Assembly: GCA_002333425.1 (NCBI GenBank)
Contig: DDBL01000025.1
Location: forward strand, 1-15,733
DNA from: Leptospiraceae bacterium UBA2033
Lineage (GTDB): Bacteria; Spirochaetota; Leptospiria; Leptospirales; Leptospiraceae
Direction of reading: 5' to 3'
DNA length: 15,733 nt
In this document: piece by piece, positions 8,923 through 15,643 of the stretch
How positions within the stretch are numbered: the stretch's first letter is position 1
How the letters are laid out: each line of letters opens with the position of its first letter
Translations under genes and position numbers: made by a program
Notes under the pieces: model-generated
Databases searched by the model: none
What the model saw: only the letters and a program-made list of their open reading frames with translations
What the model was told of the DNA's origin: nothing

Positions 8923-10098
8923 TTAGTCGCCATCTCCATCACCTAGACCTGGTCTAAAACTAGAGCCGAGGTTACCGGCTAACTCCACTGTAAATAAGAT
9001 TTTCAATTCATTCGTAATTACATTTAGCTCTTTCGCCTTAATGGTATTACCCGCTAACAAATCTCCTTTTAGATCTGAAATTTCTAAAGCCTTAGCTTGG
9101 GCTTGTCTCATCTTGGAACGAATTCTTTCGTCTAGTGAAATATTATAATACCTTACATAGTCAGAAATTCCTGGTCCGTCATTTCCTACATAAAACGCAT
9201 AGAGACCATTCAAATTATCCCTGATGGCTTTCATACTTAGATTTGCGTATTTTGCCTCTACATTTGTGGAACGAATAACTCCACCCGAGTCCACGGAAAA
9301 GCCAGACGGGTAACCGACCTTATCATCTTTTACCTTTTCTACGATAGATACAATTTGTTTAATAAGAGTATCTACTACTTCCTTTTCGGATTTGTAAAAT
9401 TCATTATTAGCCCCTGCTGTTTGTAATACAGTGGTAAAATTTCCACTGAACGCAGGATTCCAATTGAGAGTAACTCTTGTTATCCTTGTACTTAAAAGTT
9501 TTACAGCTTCCTGTAAATACAGTTTACGCCTACCCGTAAGCGAATTACAGATATTTGTCGCTTGAGTCAAACCACTTCCATTGTCAAAAAGCAAATATTC
9601 AATCGCAGGAAAACCGATTTCATTGTCTAACTTAGCAGAAAGAGCTGTTTCACTTATTGTCTCAGTTCCAACAATTATTGTTTCTATTTTAGCTGTATCA
9701 GGAGGGTTTACTACATAGTTTGCAGGCCAAGAGTCAATCGTAGTATAAGACCCTGAAGGACCTATTTGTACGATTTCAATTATCTTGAGAGCACTAAATG
9801 CAGATTTCCAAGCATCCTGGATTGCGACTAACTTTGCATTATCCCCACCACAAGAATCTGGTAACTCGTTTGTGAGAGTTTTTAGAGAATTGACTTTTGC
9901 CTCTAACTCTACATAGTTTTTGTAAATAAAATTCTCAGAGATATTCTTGATAAGGGGTGCAAAATTAAATACACTAAACTGATTGTGCAAAGCACCCATA
10001 ATTCTTGAACTAGATGAAGCCGTATCTGAACTCTTTGAACAAAAAGAAAATGCAAGAGCAACAGGCACGACACATATGAAAAAAGCTTTTTTAAGCAT
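8923..10098 (-). CDS. lruB: Imelysin-family lipoprotein (LruB-like)
   Basis: A 391-residue lipoprotein of the imelysin (M75 peptidase-like) family, which is linked to iron or metal acquisition and not to proven proteolysis. The signal peptide ends in a lipobox with Cys20 (FSFC). The imelysin fold spans about 40-380. The signature region reads GFPAIE at 162-167, where classical imelysins have GxHxxE, so the His position is Pro, as in a known subgroup of imelysin-like proteins. The tail is a short GDGDGD repeat. A strong AAGGAAAGG ribosome site precedes the ATG. It is translationally adjacent to the TonB receptor (1 nt), the arrangement I recall for the leptospiral uveitis-associated antigen LruB. 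The family call is firm; the gene symbol rests on context and recollection. Confidence 0.88.
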   Translation of the reverse strand: MLKKAFFICVVPVALAFSFCSKSSDTASSSSRIMGALHNQFSVFNFAPLIKNISENFIYKNYVELEAKVNSLKTLTNELPDSCGGDNAKLVAIQDAWKSAFSALKIIEIVQIGPSGSYTTIDSWPANYVVNPPDTAKIETIIVGTETISETALSAKLDNEIGFPAIEYLLFDNGSGLTQATNICNSLTGRRKLYLQEAVKLLSTRITRVTLNWNPAFSGNFTTVLQTAGANNEFYKSEKEVVDTLIKQIVSIVEKVKDDKVGYPSGFSVDSGGVIRSTNVEAKYANLSMKAIRDNLNGLYAFYVGNDGPGISDYVRYYNISLDERIRSKMRQAQAKALEISDLKGDLLAGNTIKAKELNVITNELKILFTVELAGNLGSSFRPGLGDGDGD

Positions 10099-10151
10099 AA
10101 CCTTTCCTTACTAAAATGAAATTAATAGGGACTGTATAAAAACAAAAATTT

Positions 10152-10288
10152 TGCCACAGAGGCACAAAGACAAAGAGAGTTTATTGAATTTTTCTCTAAG
10201 ATATTATATAAACGTCTACCGGATCCGCATAATCTTACAATAACGTCTAATATAGTATCAACCTCTGTGACTCCGTGCCTCTGTGGCA
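10152..10288. repeat. 137-bp palindromic element with CCACAGAGGCAC terminal inverted repeats
   Basis: Perfect 14-nt arms TGCCACAGAGGCAC (10152-10165) and GTGCCTCTGTGGCA (10275-10288) enclose a noncoding core. Similarity continues inward as an imperfect match over about 12 more bases. The element fills most of the 233-bp gap between the NHL and imelysin genes. CACAGAG-type inverted repeats recur between genes in many environmental bacteria, so this is probably a small non-autonomous (MITE/REP-like) insertion. No target-site duplication is evident. In RNA it could fold and affect expression of the imelysin and TonB receptor genes downstream. Confidence 0.65.
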
Positions 10289-10331
10289 TATCTTTTTACA
10301 CAAACCCCGAGAGCGTAACGTTAGTTAATTC

Positions 10332-11564
10332 CTAGAAACCGGTGATTTTTCGAATGGTGCTATAATCATTTACATCAGGATTGCCGGTAAGATTGGCTTT
10401 GCCTTTATCCGTTACATAAAGAGTATTATTGTGAAAATAAATTCCGATAGGATTGTAAAACTGTGCAGTAGTAACATTTCCATCGCCTCTTCCCGCTTTA
10501 GAAGTACCACCTGCGATAGTAGAAACAACACCAGCAGAAGTTACTTTTCTAATCGCATAATTGCCAGCATCCGCTACATATATATTATCACTCGAATCAA
10601 TTGTAATCATGTAAGGACCATTAAATTTTGCGTTAGTTCCATTACCATCCACAAATCCAGGAGCGCTTGAATCAGACCCACCTGCTCTAGATCCAACGAA
10701 TGTAGTCACTAGACCCGTTGTTGGATCATATTTACGAATACAGTGATTTTTATTGTCTGCAATATAAACATTTCCACGGGAATCTGCAACTACACCTTTG
10801 GGACTATTGAATCTAGCAGAAAGAGCAGCACCGTCAGTCGCAATAGGTGTTCCTCCACTAGGAGAAGAGCCACCAGTTGCTTTTTCACCAGCTAGAGTAA
10901 CAACCGATCCATCGTTAATATTTATTTCTCGTGCGTTATAACCACCATTTTCCCCAACGATTAATTTGTTATTATTGTAACGAATTCCTTCTGGTTTAAA
11001 ATAACGATTCGTTCCCTGTGCGCCGTCTATCGTTTCACGAAGGGTAGGACGATTCACGCCAGAAAATAGAGTGAGAGCATTATTGTTACTAATGTCGATT
11101 TTTAAAATATTGTGTCCATCGAAAGCGCCCGAAGTCGCAGAGCTTGCACCTGTATTGGCTACATAAAGAATTCCAGTCGGACCGGGTGTAATTCCTTCCG
11201 GGTTATTGATGACAGTTACAGTCCCGCCATTTCCTGTGCTGGATGCAATTGTAGTAACAGTAGTTTCGTTTGTGATCTTTACAATTCGGTTATTTTTGCT
11301 GTCGGCAACATAGATGTTTCCGTCACTGCCAATAGCTAAGTCTTCTGGTTGATTTAGGATTTGTTTAGAGTCAGTCTTTCCAGCTTCAGTTAGATTTAAA
11401 GTGGTCACTGTAACATTAGAAGAAGCTCTGTTACTATTCATCCCTAAAACTGCAAGTAGCGCAGCAGAAGAACTATCGTCTTTTTTTTCGCTATGGCAAA
11501 AAGATAGAAGAGAGGGTAAAACTAAAATTAGAGTAAAATGAAAAAGTCTTTGATAAATTTTCAT
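10332..11564 (-). CDS. NHL-repeat beta-propeller lipoprotein
   Basis: A 410-residue secreted lipoprotein with a signal peptide and Cys23 lipobox (LSFC), followed by a Ser-rich tether. From about 60 to the end there are about six NHL-type repeats of the form P-x-G-(I/V)-x-x-D-x-x-G-N-(I/V)-Y-V-A-D-x-x-N-x-x-I-R-K. Examples are PEDLAIGSDGNIYVADSKNN and PKGVVADSRGNVYIADNKNH, and they predict a six-bladed propeller. Such propellers bind proteins, peptides or small ligands; no catalytic residues are apparent. An AAGGAAG ribosome site lies about 8 nt before the ATG. It is the first gene after the palindromic operator at 11581-11629 and is separated from the imelysin gene by the repeat element. Its position suggests an envelope component of the iron-uptake set, but the ligand is unknown. 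Confidence 0.88.
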   Translation of the reverse strand: MKIYQRLFHFTLILVLPSLLSFCHSEKKDDSSSAALLAVLGMNSNRASSNVTVTTLNLTEAGKTDSKQILNQPEDLAIGSDGNIYVADSKNNRIVKITNETTVTTIASSTGNGGTVTVINNPEGITPGPTGILYVANTGASSATSGAFDGHNILKIDISNNNALTLFSGVNRPTLRETIDGAQGTNRYFKPEGIRYNNNKLIVGENGGYNAREININDGSVVTLAGEKATGGSSPSGGTPIATDGAALSARFNSPKGVVADSRGNVYIADNKNHCIRKYDPTTGLVTTFVGSRAGGSDSSAPGFVDGNGTNAKFNGPYMITIDSSDNIYVADAGNYAIRKVTSAGVVSTIAGGTSKAGRGDGNVTTAQFYNPIGIYFHNNTLYVTDKGKANLTGNPDVNDYSTIRKITGF

Positions 11565-11580
11565 GAAGTAACTTCCTTGT

Positions 11581-11629
11581 ATTATGGTATTAATTGAAAC
11601 TGATATTCAGTCTCAATTAATACCATAAT
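11581..11629. promoter_or_regulatory. 49-nt palindrome with overlapping divergent promoters
   Basis: Arms of 17 nt (ATTATGGTATTAATTGA and its exact complement), one mismatch, then ACTGA/TCAGT around a TAT centre. Because of the symmetry, a similar promoter-like pair can be read both ways. On the plus strand TTGAAA is followed after 16 nt by ATTAAT, and on the minus strand TTGAGA is followed after 16 nt by ATTAAT. These would serve the HTTM gene (start 11652) and the NHL gene (start 11564) respectively. A terminator role is unlikely because the flanking genes are divergent. Confidence 0.6.
11596..11614. promoter_or_regulatory. Fur-box-like operator
   Basis: GAAACTGATATTCAGTCTC matches the classical Fur box GATAATGATAATCATTATC at 14 of 19 positions, including the GATA and TCA core and both ends. 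It lies in the spacer of both candidate promoters, where a bound repressor would block both directions. The neighbours are a FecA-like receptor and imelysin operon and an HTTM protein, which fits iron control. Leptospiral Fur-family regulators may have a different consensus, so the regulator is not certain. Confidence 0.55.
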
Positions 11630-11651
11630 TTCAAAACAGGTCTATCGGTCA

Positions 11652-12947
11652 ATGAGTTATCTAAACAAGCGACTTCCCATTTTTCCCCTTCTATACTTCA
11701 GAATTTTTCTAGGTTTAATCCTAATACAACTTCTAGCACGTTACTTTTACTATGACTGGATTCGAAAGTATTTTATAGAGCCCATTTTTTTCTTTCCCCA
11801 CTTCAACTGGGATTGGCTAAAACCACTACCGGGAAATGGAATGTTTTTCCTATTTTTAGGATTACTACTACTCGCCATTTTCATCATTCTAGGAATTAAA
11901 ACTAGGCTTGCAGCTTTCTTATTTGCGATAGGATTTGCATACCAACATCTAATCGACAAATCTAATTTTCTAAACCATTACTACTTAGTTTTTCTACTTT
12001 GTATCATTCTATGCATAATTCCTATTCCTGACTCAAAGCAGATAACACGTATTATGCGAATACCCAGATGGTCGATTTGGCTTGTTAGATTTCAACTAGG
12101 AGTAGTTTATACATTCGGTGCAATCGCAAAAATGCGACCTGACTGGGTGTTAGAAGCACAACCTTTAAAAATCTGGCTTTTGATGAATCGAGATATACCA
12201 GTCATTGGAGAATATTTGACTTGGAACATTACAGCTTATTTTTTCAGTTATGGAGGTCTTATCTTCGATCTATTTATTTTCCCTTTTCTACTTTATCCCA
12301 AAACAAGAAAGTTCGCCTACTCTATTGTATTATTTTTTCACATCATCACATTTCTGCTTTTCCCAATTGGTATGTTTCCTTGGATCATGGTATTTTTGAC
12401 TCCAGTTTGTTTCTCCAATCGCTTTCACTACCGGTTAACCACTCTTATCCACAAAATTCCAATCCCCCCTACCCCCCTTTCCCAAAGGGGGGCAAGGGGG
12501 GATTGGAATTTTTACCTTGCATTAGTCTTTTGTGGGCTACAGGTGATTCTCCCCTTGAGGCATTTTTTATTTCCAGGAAATCTGCTTTGGACTGAAGAAG
12601 GGTTTCGTTTTTCTTGGCATATCATGGCTGCTCACAAATCAGGGCTTGTAAATTTTTTCGTAAAGGAAAATGGAAAAGAAAAAATTCCGGTTTCGTATAA
12701 TAGTATATTAACCCAACGACAACTGGGGCAAATGACAACCGACCCAGCTATGATCTGGCAGTTTGCAAATTTCATCTATCTAGAAGAAGAAAAAAAAGGA
12801 CGAAAGGATTTTGGTGTGTACGCAGAGGCATACGTCTCGTTAAACGGAAGACCTGCTACACTCATGATTGACCCGAATGTTGATTTACACTCTGTTAGCT
12901 ACGATTATTTTAGTTCTACAAAATGGATTTTAAAACTAGAAGATTGA
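11652..12947 (+). CDS. HTTM-domain (vitamin K-dependent carboxylase-like) membrane protein
   Basis: A 431-residue inner-membrane protein of the HTTM/vitamin K-dependent gamma-carboxylase-like family. About eight hydrophobic segments are visible, near 12-28, 63-82, 87-101, 109-125, 142-160, 190-215, 223-250 and 287-305. Family phrases include the early aromatic block with IEP, HF.WDWLKPLPG, LIDKSNFLNHYYLV, WLVRFQLGVVY, AKMRPDWV, and the C-terminal block PLRHFLFPGN, LWTEEGFRFSW, VSLNGRP and LIDP. Vertebrate relatives oxidise vitamin K hydroquinone to drive glutamate carboxylation; the protein from pathogenic Leptospira was reported to have altered activity suggesting a role other than carboxylation. 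The gene is divergent from the iron-type operon and shares the Fur-box palindrome. Residues 268-287 are encoded by an inserted palindromic repeat that keeps the frame. Its ribosome site is weak (CAGG about 12 nt upstream). Confidence 0.9.
   Translation: MSYLNKRLPIFPLLYFRIFLGLILIQLLARYFYYDWIRKYFIEPIFFFPHFNWDWLKPLPGNGMFFLFLGLLLLAIFIILGIKTRLAAFLFAIGFAYQHLIDKSNFLNHYYLVFLLCIILCIIPIPDSKQITRIMRIPRWSIWLVRFQLGVVYTFGAIAKMRPDWVLEAQPLKIWLLMNRDIPVIGEYLTWNITAYFFSYGGLIFDLFIFPFLLYPKTRKFAYSIVLFFHIITFLLFPIGMFPWIMVFLTPVCFSNRFHYRLTTLIHKIPIPPTPLSQRGARGDWNFYLALVFCGLQVILPLRHFLFPGNLLWTEEGFRFSWHIMAAHKSGLVNFFVKENGKEKIPVSYNSILTQRQLGQMTTDPAMIWQFANFIYLEEEKKGRKDFGVYAEAYVSLNGRPATLMIDPNVDLHSVSYDYFSSTKWILKLED
12453..12512. 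repeat. C-run/G-run palindromic repeat inserted within the HTTM gene
   Basis: Arms AAAATTCCAATCCCCCC and GGGGGGATTGGAATTTT enclose inner CCCCCCTTT and AAAGGGGGG arms and a CCC loop. The pairing is perfect except for TA opposite CAA. The local GC content is far above the surrounding DNA. The 60-bp element is a multiple of three and inserts K-IPIPPTPLSQRGARGDW-NF into a loop between membrane segments without breaking the frame. Palindromes of this type, able to encode PPxPPFxKGGKGG-like peptides, are widespread interspersed repeats in environmental bacteria. Confidence 0.75.
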
Positions 12948-12961
12948 GAGTAGTAATGCGT

Positions 12962-13927
12962 TTATTTGCAATCCAAAGCAGAAAATTTATAGCCATATAA
13001 TATTTTGGCGATGTCTTTTTGTGGTAATAGTTCTTCTTTATTGCCTAGAGTCTTTAGAATAAAACCTTTTGGCTCTTGTCGAATAAATAATCCAAGTTTT
13101 ATCGTTCCGTCTTTTAGTTGAAAACGCATTGCGTCTTCGCCAGAGTCACAAACTGCTTTCTTGGTAATGTATTCTTTTCTAGATTCATTTTGTTTTGCTA
13201 TAACTTCCGCAATGTTTCCGCTTTCTAAATCTTTATCAGTTAAGAACACTTGGTTTTTTCGGTCTTCTCTCCCTCGTTCTATCTCCTTTGCGGTAAGTGA
13301 CGTTTCATTAAACCATTGGAATTCTTTTTCTTTTTTGTCAGGATCGTTGTGGATATCAATGATTAGCTTTTCAATTTTACTTAAAGTTAATTCAATTTTT
13401 TTTCCTTTCTTAACATAATGAGAAGTTAAGATTTTAATCAATTCTGGATGAATTGGTTTGAGTGCTACTTCTCCGTCAGTAACTTCTAAGAAAAACTTAT
13501 CTTTCTCCCTCGAAACTTTAATTGTAAATCCAATGTCTTCTGAATTACCCTTAACCTCAATGATTCCAAAACTAGGAACAATTATTTCCCAATCATTCGT
13601 ATTCTTATCACTAAAGAAAAAATCCATTTTACCATATTGCATTTCGAAGCGGCTCTTCTCTGTATGAAAAATAGTTTCTTCTCCGGCAGAAAATTTTATT
13701 TTCAACCTTGCTGGTAAGATTTGAAAGTCAGCCAATCCTCCTTTGGAGATTTCTAATGTTTCATTTTGAATTTTCTCATTTGCAGATATTGTTCGTTTAT
13801 CATTTCCAAATACTTTTCCTTGCGCATAACCAACAAAAACCTCTGTGTTTACTTGTTGCTTAAATATCTGTAGTGGATTACAAGAAATTACCACTAGAAT
13901 GATTGCTGTATAGATTCGTTTGTTCAT
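12962..13927 (-). CDS. FecR-domain-like lipoprotein
   Basis: A 321-residue predicted lipoprotein. The start at 13927 is preferred to an in-frame ATG at 13951 because an AAGGAAAG ribosome site lies just before 13927 and the signal peptide then begins MNKR with a lipobox Cys16 (VISC). The N-terminal half (about 25-150) has the repeating beta-strand pattern of FecR domains (GYAQGKVFG, ISKGGLADFQI, IKFSAGEET, FEMQYGKMDF, IEVKGNSEDIGFTI, FFLEVTDGEVAL). The middle (about 175-255) is highly charged and probably helical. The C-terminus (about 270-315) has a small beta-rich motif, DGT...G.FI.....ILKT.G....LP..DIAKI.YG, of a kind seen in spirochaete envelope proteins. It lies 35 nt downstream of the caspase-FecR lipoprotein gene and is probably co-transcribed. 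No sigma factor gene is adjacent, so classical FecIR signalling is not supported. Confidence 0.8.
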   Translation of the reverse strand: MNKRIYTAIILVVISCNPLQIFKQQVNTEVFVGYAQGKVFGNDKRTISANEKIQNETLEISKGGLADFQILPARLKIKFSAGEETIFHTEKSRFEMQYGKMDFFFSDKNTNDWEIIVPSFGIIEVKGNSEDIGFTIKVSREKDKFFLEVTDGEVALKPIHPELIKILTSHYVKKGKKIELTLSKIEKLIIDIHNDPDKKEKEFQWFNETSLTAKEIERGREDRKNQVFLTDKDLESGNIAEVIAKQNESRKEYITKKAVCDSGEDAMRFQLKDGTIKLGLFIRQEPKGFILKTLGNKEELLPQKDIAKILYGYKFSALDCK

Positions 13928-13942
13928 GGACTTTCCTTTCTT

Positions 13943-13962
13943 AACAGGCAAGGATGCCTGTT
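13943..13962. repeat. Short AACAGGCA/TGCCTGTT palindrome
   Basis: Perfect 8-nt arms around an AGGA loop, located exactly between the caspase stop (TAG at 13965-13963) and the ribosome site of the next lipoprotein gene. The minus strand reads AACAGGCATCCTTGCCTGTT. It could be a small REP-like repeat, an mRNA-stability hairpin or a weak intercistronic attenuator. No T-run follows. Confidence 0.45.
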
Positions 13963-15573
13963 CTACTTTTCTATAATAGATTTTACTCTTTGTATCAATT
14001 CTTCATCGGGTTGATTTGATTTCCCTAAGTTGATTAGTTCAGGCTTATGAAATAATTCTCCGAGTTTATATTTTCCAGCGACTGCTTTGTCACGGGTTTT
14101 ATCAGAGACCTTTGCTTTTTCTTTCAAAGCATGAGAGTCGGACAGAAATTTATTCTTCAAGATTTGATCTAATCCTGTTTTCTTTAAAACTTCATCGGTT
14201 TGAAATTCTAGATTGTGGGGCATTGCTAATCGTAAAGACGCAGAACCTTGCAGAACTTTCCATTCCACATCTCCCGTTCGAGATGCTTTCACATTGAAAT
14301 GAGTTTCGTCCGCTACAACAGACAGCGCAGAATTAGAAGTAACCACATTAATTTCTTTTAAGACAGACATTTTCTTTACGTAAATATCTACTTCGCCTTG
14401 GGTGATATAAAAGGTTAATTTGTTATTAGCCTCACGAAAGAATAATTCAGAATCTTTAGAAACTGTAAAATTAATTGCCTCGGAAAAAGGATAGATCTGA
14501 AAGATAGCTGTAGAGCCTGCTTTTAAAACGATTTTCTCGGATGGGTTTACAAATTGACCGTTAATGATTTTCCTATCTGCAATTTTTAAATCGCCTTGCA
14601 CATACTGTAGAATAGCCCGATATTTATTTTCTTCGAGCGAAGTCATTGTCAAAACAATGTCCCCCGATACATCTGCTTTGTTGTATCGAACGGTAGGTTT
14701 TTGAAACATATTAGGATGTAGTGCCGACCAATCCTTCATACTCTTTCCTACATAATCCGAAAGCTCACTGAATATAACTATCGTATCTTTGTTTTGATCG
14801 CCTTCGTTTCGTAAGCCTTTCAATAGATAATGAGTAAATACTCCGTTATCCGATTCTGGATGTTCATAGCAGAGCCTATCTTCGGAAGTGCAAAAATAAG
14901 AAGCAGCTACTGACGAATCGGCGTATTGTTTAATTTGAAATTTAAAATCCACTAGTGATTTTCCTGAATCTCTTGTCGCTCCTCGTTCACGGCAAGCATC
15001 CAATAGAAGCAAAGTCTTCTTTAATCCTTTTTTGTTTAACTGTTGGACAATATCTTCTACTTTAACCGAAGATTCAAACTTGGATTGATTATTTTTCATA
15101 TCCACATCTGCGGGGATAAGATAGTTATTCCCCGCTTCATCTGAGATTCCATGTCCAGAAAAGAAAATGATTACAGTATCATCCACATCCGCCTTATCCA
15201 CAATATCCGCAATTCCACTTTTTATATTCCTAGCTGTCGGATAATTCGGATCATGCGGCGACATTTCATTTCTTCGTTCATCCGTAAGCGTTACCACTTG
15301 AAACTGTCCTTTGTCCTTTAGCATCATTCCAAGCTCTATAGCATCCTGCCTAGCCTTAGAAAGCCTTATATTACTTAGAGCAGGATTTTGATCATAATTG
15401 ATTCCTACTAAAATCGCCCACCGCGAACTATCCTTATTACCCGCTACCTCTTCTAGTTGTAATCCTTTGGGGTTTTGGGGAACTGTAAAAGTTTTGTATG
15501 GCTTTTTTTGTTCTTCTGTGGTCGCGCAGTAGAGCATAACGCTTGTTAGTAAAATGGGGATTAGATTTTTCAT
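13963..15573 (-). CDS. Caspase-family (C14) lipoprotein with C-terminal FecR-like domain
   Basis: A 536-residue predicted lipoprotein with a lipobox Cys16 (MLYC). The caspase/metacaspase-like domain spans about 51-310. It opens with WAILVGINYD, and the catalytic dyad is intact: His141 in FFSGHG and Cys194 in LLLLDACR. An acidic DAC context favours basic P1 cleavage as in metacaspases, although the domain layout is that of bacterial caspase-like proteins. A FecR-like beta domain follows at about 345-450 (KAGSTAIFQI, TFYITQGEVDIYVKK, INVVTSNSALSVV, VLQGSASLRL), then a helical tail. Anchoring a potentially active protease outside the cytoplasm is notable. An AAGGA ribosome site lies 9 nt before the ATG. 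It heads a two-gene lipoprotein operon. The substrate is unknown. Confidence 0.9.
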   Translation of the reverse strand: MKNLIPILLTSVMLYCATTEEQKKPYKTFTVPQNPKGLQLEEVAGNKDSSRWAILVGINYDQNPALSNIRLSKARQDAIELGMMLKDKGQFQVVTLTDERRNEMSPHDPNYPTARNIKSGIADIVDKADVDDTVIIFFSGHGISDEAGNNYLIPADVDMKNNQSKFESSVKVEDIVQQLNKKGLKKTLLLLDACRERGATRDSGKSLVDFKFQIKQYADSSVAASYFCTSEDRLCYEHPESDNGVFTHYLLKGLRNEGDQNKDTIVIFSELSDYVGKSMKDWSALHPNMFQKPTVRYNKADVSGDIVLTMTSLEENKYRAILQYVQGDLKIADRKIINGQFVNPSEKIVLKAGSTAIFQIYPFSEAINFTVSKDSELFFREANNKLTFYITQGEVDIYVKKMSVLKEINVVTSNSALSVVADETHFNVKASRTGDVEWKVLQGSASLRLAMPHNLEFQTDEVLKKTGLDQILKNKFLSDSHALKEKAKVSDKTRDKAVAGKYKLGELFHKPELINLGKSNQPDEELIQRVKSIIEK

Positions 15574-15597
15574 TTGAGGGTGTCCTTTCGTATCTCG

Positions 15598-15631
15598 TCT
15601 CTTAGCGTAGTTTAAACCCTACCCTAAGAGA
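15598..15631. other. Inverted repeat in caspase gene leader
   Basis: Arms TCTCTTAG and CTAAGAGA, a C/C mismatch, then GTAG/CTAC around an 8-nt AT-rich loop. It overlaps the candidate promoter spacer and lies 25 nt upstream of the caspase start codon, which suits an operator. No T-run supports termination. Confidence 0.35.
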
Positions 15632-15637
15632 GGGCAA
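15609..15637 (-). promoter_or_regulatory. Candidate promoter of the caspase-FecR operon
   Basis: On the minus strand TTGCCC (15637-15632) is followed after 17 nt by TAAACT (15614-15609), each matching consensus at 4 of 6 positions. The spacer contains the inverted repeat at 15598-15631. The IS3-family end starts only about 7 bp beyond the -35. Confidence 0.35.
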
Positions 15638-15643
15638 CATTTT

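Noticed and set aside
8922..8942. Upstream ATGs at 8942, 8939 and 8933 for the TonB receptor
   Set aside because: They overlap the imelysin gene and add an acidic N-terminal extension before the signal peptide; the start at 8921 fits better, although the choice is not certain.
8923..8946. GGTGAT/GGAGAT short tandem pattern at the imelysin C-terminus
   Set aside because: It simply encodes the GDGDGD tail; too short to call a repeat element or a phase-variable tract.
12221..12595. 124-codon plus-strand ORF encoding a PPYPPFPKGGKGG-like peptide
   Set aside because: It is another frame of the HTTM gene. The peptide comes from the palindromic repeat, not from a real gene.
12948..12961. Bidirectional terminator between the convergent HTTM and FecR-like genes
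   Set aside because: The gap is only 14 nt, and no convincing hairpin could be found across it.
13925..13951. Upstream ATG at 13951 for the FecR-like lipoprotein
   Set aside because: It would place the ribosome-binding site inside the coding region and overlap the small palindrome; the ATG at 13927 gives a normal lipoprotein signal peptide.
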